From contig VXAA01000967.1 of NCBI GenBank assembly GCA_013399115.1, forward strand, positions 886,495-950,494: a stretch of DNA of 64,000 bases, in the 5' to 3' direction. The notes under the pieces were generated by a model. That model searched no databases, was not told the DNA's origin, and was given only the letters and a program-made list of their open reading frames with translations. This DNA is from Anseranas semipalmata (lineage: Eukaryota; Chordata; Aves; Anseriformes; Anseranatidae). The position numbers were made by a program, and so were the translations under genes. Positions 39,301-47,167 of this stretch are shown here, piece after piece. Position 1 is the stretch's first letter. Each line of letters begins with the position of its first letter.

Positions 39301-40311
39301 TCTAGTAATTTAAAAGAAATTAGATTTGTGGAGTCTCGCCCCCTTCCTAAGAAAATCAAAATATCAGGAGAAGTCCAGGGAGGGGCTGTGTGAGCACGGA
39401 AGACTGACTTTCTTACAGTATTAATACTGGTCTAGAGAATCTTCACCCAGCCTGTCTGGCAGTAATTCCTCTGTGGCCTCTTCCGAGGCTGTACTGGGAT
39501 TTAACTCTTGCACAACCACTCTATGAAGAGGGAAACATCTTCCTTCCTCATCCAAGGTGAAATAAAGACAAAGTAAGCAGGCAGTTTCCAAGCTGCTTTG
39601 CCTTTGCTGCTGTACAGATGACAGACCTCCAGCAGGATCTGTTCAGGACCTTTCAAAAATACTAAAGTTGTGCAAAAGCTTTCTTTGAAAGCAGAAGACC
39701 CGTTTTGTTATCCACACAGAAATGTTTTCCTATCTCGTCTTACAGCTTTCGTATTCCAGATAATAATACTGATGCCTTTTACTTTAAGAGCTGTAGTGAA
39801 TACTGCTCTTCGCTTGCAGATCTACAATGAATACTAATCTTCACTTTCCATTTTCTATTCCAGGAAAAAGGAGTATATGTCCAAAAAAATGACTGGGCTT
39901 GACAGGATAATGAATGAAAGGCATTTGTTCCATGGCACCTCCCAGGACGTGGTGGATGGTATCTGCAAGCACAACTTCGACCCGCGTGTCTGCGGGAAGC
40001 ATGCCACCATGTTCGGACAGGGCAGTTACTTTGCCAGAAAGGCAAGCTATTCTCATAACTTTTCCAAAAGGTCACCCAAAGGAGTTCATTATATGTTCTT
40101 GGCTAAAGTACTGACAGGAAGATACACAGTGGGCAACCACACCATGAGGAGACCCCCACCTGTGAACCCGGGCAGCATTACCAGTGACCTCTATGACTCT
40201 TGTGTGGACAATTACTTTGAGCCTCAGATTTTTGTCATTTTTAATGATGATCAGAGCTACCCTTATTTTATTATCCAGTATGAAGAAGTTAGCAACACCG
40301 TCTCCATTTGA
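17364..40311 (+). CDS. TIPARP: TIPARP (PARP7) mono-ADP-ribosyltransferase, complete spliced coding region
   Basis: The spliced coding sequence joins 17364-18301, 32780-32948, 34469-34650, 38568-38843 and 39864-40311. This totals 2013 bases, or 670 residues plus stop; human TIPARP has 657. In order the protein has a basic, NLS-like KKK...KR segment (about residues 43-50), a low-complexity acidic and proline-rich region, a C-x7-C-x5-C-x3-H zinc finger (C250, C258, C264, H268), a WWE domain over exons 3-4, and a C-terminal ADP-ribosyltransferase domain with H545 (FHGTS), Y577 (GSYFA) and I644 (EPQIFVIF). The H-Y-I triad in place of H-Y-E is the known mark of mono-ADP-ribosylating PARPs. The enzyme transfers one ADP-ribose from NAD+ to targets including AHR and represses AHR signalling in the nucleus; it also dampens interferon signalling. 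The identity is secure because residues align closely with remembered human TIPARP throughout. No frameshift or premature stop was seen. Confidence 0.97.
20480..20750. promoter_or_regulatory. CpG-rich patch in intron 2, possible internal regulatory element
   Basis: A local CpG-dense stretch of about 270 bases inside A/T-rich intron. It includes GTCTCC-T-GGCAAC at 20656-20668, one base away from an RFX X-box (GTNRCC, spacer, RGYAAC). Such islands may be alternative promoters or enhancers, but nothing here proves either. The 110-codon + strand frame across it has no recognisable domain. Confidence 0.3.
23767..24040 (+). repeat. CR1-type LINE 3' fragment
   Basis: A 5'-truncated CR1 copy of about 270 bases. 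It shows the diagnostic order: 'ggttcttcactgagaggg', 'cactggaacaggctcccc', 'gttggactcgatgatcct', 'ccttccaatt', then an ATTCTGTGAATCTGTGA tail. It is moderately diverged from the related copy at 28.4 kb. Minus-strand frames over it are shadows of the repeat. Confidence 0.93.
26528..26612 (+). repeat. Possible MIR/CORE-SINE relic
   Basis: The stretch 'tatgattttggagaag' followed by 'ctgtttaagtctctcc' and 'ggggtaaaatggggatagta' mirrors the MIR segment 'gtgaccttgggcaagt...taacctctctg...tctgtaaaatggggataata'. Ancient SINEs of this class predate the amniote split, so decayed copies in a bird are reasonable. Assigned by eye only. Confidence 0.45.
26800..27010. other. GC-rich patch in intron 2
   Basis: About 200 bases of raised GC content in the intron. 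The minus-strand 142-codon frame that overlaps it runs on into A/T-rich sequence, has no recognisable domain and changes composition along its length. I see no gene. Confidence 0.4.
28361..28637 (+). repeat. CR1-type LINE 3' fragment
   Basis: A CR1 copy of the same general type as that at 23.8 kb. It carries 'ggttcttcaccgagaggg', 'gggcactggaacaggctc', 'gttggactcggtgaccct' and a TGTTCCGTGATTCTGAG tail. Its left part, with 'gagaggaggagatgtggg', extends a little further 5' than usual. Frames of 90-138 codons over it are repeat translations. Confidence 0.92.
30308..30350 (+). repeat. T-rich (TTTTG)n-like tract
   Basis: About 43 bases of T with G at intervals of 3-8 bases in intron 2. Low-complexity sequence; no retroposon body was recognised next to it. 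Confidence 0.7.
32780..32948 (+). CDS. TIPARP: TIPARP exon 3: linker and start of WWE domain
   Basis: Acceptor 'gttctttccag' ends at 32779. The first base completes Arg313, and the exon continues GHEFWVDLN, aligning with human GGQEFWADLN. It encodes residues 313-369, including [14 protein letters not shown] and the aromatic run [14 protein letters not shown], where the N-terminal Trp of the WWE fold is expected (TVWKYF). It ends at codon 369 (Glu), phase 0, at donor GAG|GTATTT. Length 169 bases. Confidence 0.95.
32949..34468 (+). other. TIPARP: TIPARP intron 3
   Basis: 1520 bases from GTATTT to 'tttcttgaaacag'. It holds an old CR1 fragment and an AC-rich run near 34077-34095. No gene inside was recognised. 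Confidence 0.9.
33960..34330 (+). repeat. Old diverged CR1-type LINE fragment
   Basis: Scattered CR1 text in forward order: 'ctggagagagtccagaag' near 33980, 'ttaggttagatattgga' near 34204, and 'tggaagttgtgaaatct' with 'ggagatgtt' near 34272-34306. The body between has diverged and contains small insertions. It is much older than the CR1 copies at 4.7 or 45.3 kb. Confidence 0.65.
34469..34650 (+). CDS. TIPARP: TIPARP exon 4: remainder of WWE domain
   Basis: Acceptor '...cttgaaacag' ends at 34468; phase 0. It encodes residues 370-430, with [16 protein letters not shown] followed by a tail ending [12 protein letters not shown], the usual 'RxIxRRP' close of WWE domains. The segment [11 protein letters not shown], just before that close, appears several residues longer than human TIPARP as I remember it, and includes a Q-x-N pair common in WWE domains. 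It ends after two bases of Gln430 at donor CA|GTATGT. Translation beyond 34650 is intron. Length 182 bases. Confidence 0.95.
34651..38567 (+). other. TIPARP: TIPARP intron 4
   Basis: 3917 bases from GTATGT to 'cttcccaaactag'. It contains a 16-base T run at 35903-35918 and otherwise A/T-rich sequence. Frames of up to 105 codons show no recognisable domain. Confidence 0.9.
38568..38843 (+). CDS. TIPARP: TIPARP exon 5: linker and start of the ART domain
   Basis: Acceptor 'aaactag' ends at 38567, and the first base completes Gln430. A Ser/Pro-rich linker (about residues 431-460) differs from human. It is followed by the conserved [28 protein letters not shown] and [11 protein letters not shown], which form the start of the PARP catalytic fold. 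It ends after two bases of Arg522 at donor AG|GTAAGA. Length 276 bases. The frame is open upstream of the acceptor, but that part is intron. Confidence 0.96.
38844..39863 (+). other. TIPARP: TIPARP intron 5
   Basis: 1020 bases from GTAAGA to 'tttctattccag'. No gene or clear repeat inside. Confidence 0.92.
39864..40311 (+). CDS. TIPARP: TIPARP exon 6: catalytic core and stop
   Basis: Acceptor 'ttctattccag' ends at 39863, and the first base completes Arg522. It encodes residues 522-670: [18 protein letters not shown] with the NAD-binding H545, GQGSYFA with Y577, [10 protein letters not shown], and EPQIFVIF with I644 in the third triad position. It closes with [17 protein letters not shown] and TGA at 40309-40311. 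This is the most conserved part of the protein, and every catalytic landmark is present. The minus-strand frames across it are shadows. Confidence 0.97.
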
Positions 40312-40401
40312 AAACCTGTGCTGCTAAATTATTCATTTTAATGAACTCTTATTGACATTTGTAGCCGTTTTTGTGTAAAAAAAAAAATAATTGCAGAACT
40401 G

Positions 40402-40407
40402 AATAAA
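40402..40407 (+). terminator. First polyadenylation signal AATAAA of TIPARP
   Basis: A canonical AATAAA 91 bases after the stop codon, followed within 60 bases by T-containing sequence but no strong GU-rich element. Further AATAAA words lie at 41082-41087 and 42016-42021 and may serve longer transcripts. Confidence 0.5.
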
Positions 40408-40502
40408 ATTACTTGCTTGCAAAGAGGTAAATCTAAAAATATAGAAGAGAAGATCTGAAGTGACCAATTGTGCACTTGCTGTTTGATTATGTATGTGCAA
40501 AT

Positions 40503-40510
40503 TGTAAATA
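40503..40510 (+). promoter_or_regulatory. Pumilio recognition element in 3' UTR
   Basis: TGTAAATA matches UGUANAUA, the binding word of Pumilio proteins, which usually destabilise messages. It is used only if the 3' UTR extends past the first poly(A) signal. Confidence 0.35.
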
Positions 40511-40685
40511 TTTTTCCATTGTTTATAGTTGAAAATGTGTGCCTTTTGTTATAAAACACTGTTTATTTATGTTAGTAAATATTCATGTTTAAAATTGTGT
40601 TTGTGCACATACTTTCAATTGCGTTTTGTGCATATTGCAGTGGCTGGAAATCTGATCTTGAAATCTTATGAATGGCCATTTCTAG

Positions 40686-40939
40686 ACAGAATCATGCAAT
40701 CACCTAGGTTGGAAAAGACTTTCAAGATCATCAAGTCCAACCATCAACCTGCTGAGTCCCATCACTAAACCATGTCACTCAGTGCTGCATCCACACGTCT
40801 CAAACACCTCCGGGGATGGGGACTCCACCACTTCCCTGGGCAGCCTGCTCCACTGCCTGACCACCCTTCATGAAGAAATTCTTCCTGGTGCCCAATCTAA
40901 ACCTCCCCAGCACAACTTGAGATGGTTTCCTCGTGTCCT
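40686..40939 (-). repeat. CR1-type LINE 3' fragment, reversed
   Basis: A CR1 copy on the minus strand. Reading the + strand, the tail complement 'agaatcatgcaatcacc' comes first, then 'aggttggaaaagacttt', 'atcatcaagtccaacca', 'cctgggcagcctgctcca' and 'gaagaaattcttcctg'. This is the typical complement of the CR1 3' region. It lies about 375 bases after the TIPARP stop and may be part of the distal 3' UTR. Confidence 0.93.
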
Positions 40940-43900
40940 AGATAATCCAAACCAGATAATTTTTATCCCAAGTATACTAAATGAGAGATGCTCCTAACCA
41001 CTATTTTTATTGCTTTATTTCGGAAGGATTGGGGAGATTACAAAACTAACATCCTGCTCATAGTTTGGATTATTAAACACAAATAAATGCATCATTTTCT
41101 AAAATCAGTCCCAAGTAGAATTAGGAAGAGGTTAGCGTGGCTCAGTCCATGAGGGTTCAAAGCCAGATGGCCGCACAGCAGCGTACGGGACATCCAGTTT
41201 GCTGCTTCTTTCTGCTGGGGTGGGATGGGGAGGCCGTCTGGGCAGCACGCCGCTGCCACGGGCCAGCCGTGTGCCATCCGCTTCCCGTTACTGCCGGGCA
41301 TCCCGAGCTGGGGGGGGGCGGCGCTGGGTAATGGACTTCTTGGAAAAGAAACCTCAAACAAACCCTCTCTTCGACAAGGCTTTAAATTTGATTGAGGGTG
41401 AAAATTCTCGTTAATGTCACTTTTACAATTAATGAAGCTGTATTAAATGGATTTAAAAATGATCGATACACTAAAATAATTGTCAACACATAATCCATAT
41501 TTAATCAGGGTGTTGTGTTTTCCAGGCAGCTGTGCTTGCCTCAGTGCTCCTCAGTATCCTTAGCTGTGGTACGGACAAGAAATAGAAAGTAATGACAGAT
41601 GTTTGCAAGCGCCCCACGCCAGCAGAGGTGGAGAGGGTGGATGAGTCGTTCTAAGCCCCTCCGCGCTGCTTGGGAAGACAGAGCTCTTCTGAACGACCCG
41701 TGTCTGAACGCACCCTGCTGCCAGTCCGTGTATTTGTATTCTGAAGGCGGGAGGAGGGACGGTGCGCAGTGCAGAAGTACAGAGCACAAAGCTTGCGCTG
41801 GGGCGACATGGAACTGACTCGCGGCCATCGGCCGAGGAACAACCCCAGCAGTAACGTCAGAGGCTCAAGGCACGGCTCGGCAAAGCTAATGGCTTGGGAA
41901 GGTTGGGAGTGGCTTCCATCAGTGAGATGGTACATTTTAGCTGTAATATCTGAAAGCACTATACTAGATGTTGGTTTTTGCGTTTTTTCCCCCTCTAGTT
42001 GTGCTTTATGAAGAAAATAAAAGACAATCATTAAAGTGTGGGAACAGAAATCGTATCAGAACTATCATTTAAAATTCAGGGAAAGTTAAGTAAATAGGAA
42101 TAGCCTCCATTCCAATGCTTGGCATGCTTTGTGTTCACAGCGTGGCCTGTCGCTCCCTGCTGTTCCCGGCCGCCTGCTCGCTGCCTCCTCTCCCCGAGGA
42201 ACAAGGAGTTGTTACAGGCACACTCATGTCCTGGTTTTCGTTTAGCTGTAATGGGCTGGCTTTTAGTTGTATGACAAGTGGCATAGTTTATAGCCCAGCA
42301 AGATTAACTTTGAAGCTTTATAGCTGTTCACCTCAAGCAGCTTGAGTTAGATATGATGAAGATGCCCTGACCCCGTTAGGATTTTTACAAGCGTTACATA
42401 TCTCACTGTAAAAATGTCCACCTGCTTTATGGCACAGACGTGGCCCGAGAGCCCTTGCCTGATGCTCACAAAGCGCTCGTGGCTGCTGCATCTCTGCGGC
42501 CGAAGCAGCAGCTCTCAGGGCCCCCGTTGGTGTGCAGGGAGCAGCGCGCTCGGTGCCTTCTGCGCCTCAACAGCAAACCTTCTTCAGCCGCGTCTGGAAC
42601 TGCCCGTCTGTGATAACGTGCTCTGCATCGCTTCGTGGCCTACCGAAAGTGTGCTCTGCCGCGGGAGAGAATTATTCGCTCCCACCTGCTCGTTGCCTGC
42701 TTGGAGTCCTGCGAGCTCCGTGTTATAACCCACTCGCCCTGCAGGTCCTTTGCTCTTGGTTTCCCCCTGGCTCTCATCAGGCTGAGAAAAAGTGTTTCTG
42801 ACGCTACAAAAAAAGGGATTTTTGCAAGAAACCCCAAAGCTGAGGGCGTTCCACAAGCTGTGTCCGGGCCATCACCCGCCATGGTCCAGCCAGGCAGCAC
42901 TGGTGGTGGTCACCACCCCCCGGCAGCCACCTCCTGCTGAAGGACAGAAGTCCCGGCTGTCACCGCACCGGGAGCGACGCTGTCGCTGCGAGGGCTGGGT
43001 GTGTATATGGATTACATATTTGTGTGCGGTACTTTTATATACATATAACTGAACTGAAACCCCTGCACGGTGATCGCAGGTGGTCTGTTGAAGTGCTCGT
43101 TACTGGGTTTCCCACCCTCCCCACTTCCCCTTGCTGTTGTTGCTGACCTGAGCTTTTGCATGTGTCAGCACCGAGCTTTCTGGGGCAGGATTTGTCCTCT
43201 TTGTGGCCGCCAGCACCCTGCACGGTGCCGGGCTGTGGTGCCGAGTTGGCTCTGGGTTTCCTGCAGTGCGAATAAGTAATAGTGTCCTCTTGTCCTGCTT
43301 TTGGTGGTGTCACTTGCCCAGAACTGAGGGATGAAACGGGATGAAAACAAGCATTTGGTGAGACACAAGACAGCTTCAGAGCATTCCAGCGCGGGAGCTG
43401 GGCAGGAGGCGAGGCTGCTGCTCACCCGCGTGGTGCTCGGCGGGGCCCTGCCTCTGTCCTGGCCTCGGTGTCCGCTGCCAGCACTGCTCGGGGGCTGCCC
43501 GGCCTCCAGGTCTCTTCGAAAAGCAATTAACATCGGAGCGGGAGCTGCAACCCGTCCCCTCCTCGCAGAGCCTCCGGGTCTAGCAGCTCCCGCAGCAGCC
43601 CTGCGGGAGGTACTTCGGGAAGAGGCGGAATGAAGAACCGTGGTGGCGGTAGGAAGGAGCCTCGGGAGGTGTCGAGACCCAGCTCCCGCCCGAAGCAGGG
43701 CCAGCTCGGAGGGCCGTCCGGCTCATCCAGGGCTGCATGTGCGGGGACAGCACGGGCCCCGGGCAGCTGGCTCCACCGCCCGCCGTGTCCTCGCGGCGCG
43801 GAAATCCTCCTGAAATGCAGGATTACGTGCCCCAGCCTCTGCTCTCTGTACATGGCGATCGTCTTCTCTGCTTTCCAGGCTCAGTGCAGGGGGCTGGGAG

Positions 43901-45249
43901 TGGTGGTGGTGACGAGTGAGACCGAGAACCGATGCGGTGTGGTGCAGGCACTGCCTGTCACCACGTCCCTTCGGCTGGAGGGAATTTGGCACCGCCAGCT
44001 CCAGTGCCTGGCACGGGGCTTTGGCAGCATGTGTGGCACGCAGGTCATCCCGCCAACCCCTGCGGTGCGTGCAACGCGTCCTCTGAGCTCTATTTCTGCA
44101 CGTAAATTTGAGGTTCTCACACGGTAACAAGAACTGGGAACTCGGTTCCAGACCTGGAGAGCATCTCTTCCTGCCACCGGGGCTTCTCTGTCACCAGCAG
44201 TCAGCGGTGTCACCTCCGCGCTAACCTCACAGCAAATGGAAAAATCCTCTCAATTAATTCTTCTCTTACGGCTGTGGAGTCTGCTTTTATGAGAACATTT
44301 TCCCATCCACTGGACAACAATGTCAGATTGACCTAAGGGTTGTTCTTTCCCAAATTTCCGTTGGGCTCCCTTTTCCCCAGCCAGCCGGGTACAAGTTGTT
44401 TCAAATGTACTCGGGCTATTATAAATCATCTGCTTTTTTTCTTCCACAGGGAGCGCGTTCTCTTCCATTGATACGCGCCTGGTTTTGTTTTGTCTTGCTG
44501 CGGGACTTGATGCAATCTTCATACCTCCGAAGCTGACCAGCACAGAAGCGTTTACCAAACCTCACCAGGACGAATCTGCAGCCTCTCCCAGCGGCGCTCG
44601 GAAGCAGAAGTCGTGCAAGGAAACGCGCCGGGTGCCGGGGCTGCAGCAGCTCCCGGCGGGACGTGGCCCAGGTGAAGGAGGTCGCTCCCGACCCAGGCGC
44701 GTGGAGGACTCGTGGGCGCTGAGAAGCCGTGGCACGCACTGGCTTTGCGGGGAACTTCTCCTTTCTCGCCCCAGCCACAGCCCATCACGCCCGCTGCCAG
44801 GAATTTCCCCGGCCGTTTTCACTTCTGGATACCGGAGGGGAAGAGGCTGCGGGTGCACGGCCGAGCGCGTGTTGGCGGATGAAAGCAAGCGGCCTTCAGC
44901 ACCAGCCTCCCGTCCTCTGCAGGACAAACGGCCTCTCCCGTGAGGCCACCTCGGGTCCCCGCGCTCCCGCTGCCCTCGCCCACAGCTCGCGAGCCTCGCC
45001 GGTGCCAGTCGGGCGGTGAGCCGCGCACTTTCGCAGCTTGGCTCCTAAATGTCACTTGTGGTTGTCCTCACCGGGGCCTGGAGAGAGCAGGCGGCTGCCT
45101 GCCCACCCCTAGGCTGCCGGGGTTGGCTCCGCAGCCCCTCAGCGGGGCCCCCTGCCCCTTACCCCTGGAGGTGGCTGTGGCTGCTCGTGTGCTCTTGCAC
45201 TGGTGGTCCCCTCTGCTGCTGCACCCAGGGGCTGCGTTTTAGGGGAGGG

Positions 45250-45437
45250 ATCACAGAACCACGGGCGGGTTTGGGCTGGCAGGGAGCTCAGAGCCCCCCC
45301 AGTGCCACCCCTGCCATGGGCACGACCCCTGCCACCAGCCCAGGCTGCCCCAAGCCCACCCAGCCTGGCCCTGGGCACTGCCAGGGATGGGGCACCCGCA
45401 GCTCCTGGGGGCGGCTGCTCAGGGCCTCGCTGCCCTG
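45250..45437 (-). repeat. CR1-type LINE 3' fragment, reversed, young copy
   Basis: A minus-strand CR1 piece. Bases 45268-45430 are the exact reverse complement of 4745-4907 by my base-by-base reading. Outside that core the two copies differ: the tail here begins 'tcacagaaccacgggcgg', and the 5' side ends within about 10 bases. The plus-strand frames of 156 and 197 codons run through this repeat and are not genes. Confidence 0.82.
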
Positions 45438-45599
45438 GGGATGCCCCGTGGGAAACCGGTGTGAGGGCAAAAGGCGCTCCCGAGCCCGCGCGGCTCCTGC
45501 ACCCCTGTACTCAGCCCCGGCGGGGCCGTCCCACCACGGCTGGGAACCAGCACAGGGCCATGGGAGCCACGGGGGTCACCGGCAGCACGGGTGGGGTGG

Positions 45600-45830
45600 G
45601 GGCAGTGGGGAGAGGGAGAGTGAAAAGGAAAGGGGGAAGTGATTTAAGAAAAGTGAGAACTGGTTTCTGGTGAGGAGGAGGAAGGGAGAGCGAAAGGAGC
45701 AGGAACAGAAACTGGGAAGGGATGGTAAGGAGCGCTCCAGGAAATGTCCGTCAGGAAACCCTGGGGAAGAAACACAAGTAGAAAGTGGGAGCGGGAGAGA
45801 AGAAACTTCAGGAAATGGAAAGGAAGGTGC
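45600..45830 (+). other. Purine-rich tract
   Basis: About 230 bases strongly biased to G and A on the + strand, irregular and without a fixed repeat unit. The minus-strand 145-codon frame across it is Ser/Pro/Phe/Leu-rich, simply as the complement of GA-rich sequence. Confidence 0.6.
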
Positions 45831-47070
45831 CAACGGCTGGAAATCAACGGTCAGAAAGCAAAGAGTATGCAAAAAGCGCAGAAATCCAACCCCCGGCTGC
45901 GGTTGCGGGCGCTCCATCACGAGTGGCTGTTCTCTGCGAAACCAGGTGCTGCTTTCCAGCCCTTGGGGTCCCCCCACCACCTGCCGGGGGTGCTGGCACG
46001 GAGCAGAGCCCATGGGGCCCCGCGTGGGCTGGGGTGTCCCGAGCGCGCCGGCAAAGCCCTCAGCTGGAGGGGCAGGCGCTCATCTGCTCCTCTCGCACCC
46101 TCCCGGATGAGTGCCCTGGATGCTCCCATGAGGCAGGGCTCCCCGAAGGACGAGCAGGATCGTTTTAATTTGTTTTTAATTTCCTCGTAAGTTCTGGCAT
46201 CGTGCTGGAGGATGCAAATACGGCCCCAGCCCCGGAAGGCAGAGGCAGCTGCCGGGGCCGTTCACGCGCGTCGCTGCCGGCGGGGCCGCTGGTTCTCACG
46301 CTCCTCTGGCGACTGCGCTGCAGCTTCAGAAAGAGTGGATGGGAGCAGGCGGGCACACTGCAAAGCATTTGGGGATTTTGTTTGTTTTTTGGGGGCATGT
46401 CCGAAAAATCTTGCCTTTCAGCCTGGATGTAAAAGCTTGCTAGTTAAATTAAACTAGAGCCACTCTACCCTGGGCGAACCCATGCTCTCGCTACCAAAAC
46501 CTTTGGGAAGAATCGTGCAGGAGGGCTGCCCAGCAGGCTGCACGCTCCTCCCTGCACCTTGCAACCTGGCTGCTGCAATCCAGGCAGAACCGGGCCAGCG
46601 TCATCCCTGCCCAGGGGCTGCCTGCGGCCGGCTCCCAGTAAATGCAACATTAGCGAGCCCGTGGCAGAAGCGCAGCTGGGCAGGAGCGAAGCTTCCCAAG
46701 CCCATGCTCCCCGCCAGCCCCACCAGCTCCTGCTGCGGCTGCGTGCTCCCGTTCCCGCTCTGCAGGGAGCGAGAGGGCGCGCAGGACCTAGCAGAAGCAA
46801 AAAGCTCCGCAGAGACCTTTCCACGTTTGGCTAGTGGGAGCTGTTGTCTTGTTACGCGTGATAGTCTCTTGCCCTTAGCTGAGCCTACGGAACAGCACAG
46901 AAGTACAAAGACTGAGGCCATAACTTTTCCAAAAACTTCCCAATTGCATCTCCACGCTCTCTGCTTCACATAAAATACCCAGCTTGTGCAAAACATCAGC
47001 CCTCCTCGATGTGTTGGATGGGATGTGCAGAGACGCGGCTGAACGGGCAAGCATCCCTTCCGCTTGATGG

Positions 47071-47167
47071 CGCGGTGCAGTGCTGCGTGGTGTGGTGTGG
47101 CACGGCGCGGTGCGGTGTGGCACGGTGCGGTGCAGTGCTGCGCGGTGCGGCGTGGTGCGGTGCTGTG
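47071..47167 (+). repeat. Degenerate GC-rich minisatellite
   Basis: About 97 bases made of short G/T/C modules such as GGTGC, GGTGTG and GGCACG in irregular tandem order. The minus-strand 240-codon frame over it has an HRT/APR-rich low-complexity stretch that comes only from this repeat. Confidence 0.75.

Larger units (their letters stand above)
40312..40680 (+). other. TIPARP: TIPARP 3' UTR (at least proximal part)
   Basis: A/T-rich sequence after the stop. It has an A run near 40378-40387, a poly(A) signal at 40402-40407, a Pumilio-type word TGTAAATA at 40503-40510 and one ATTTA at 40564-40568. Mammalian TIPARP messages have 3' UTRs longer than 90 bases, so the transcript probably continues past the first signal. 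If so, it may read into the reversed CR1 starting at 40686. Confidence 0.65.

Noticed and set aside
45049..45673. Plus-strand frames of 197 and 156 codons, Pro/Ala-rich
   Set aside because: They run through the reversed CR1 copy, and the same translation appears from the CR1 at 4.7 kb.
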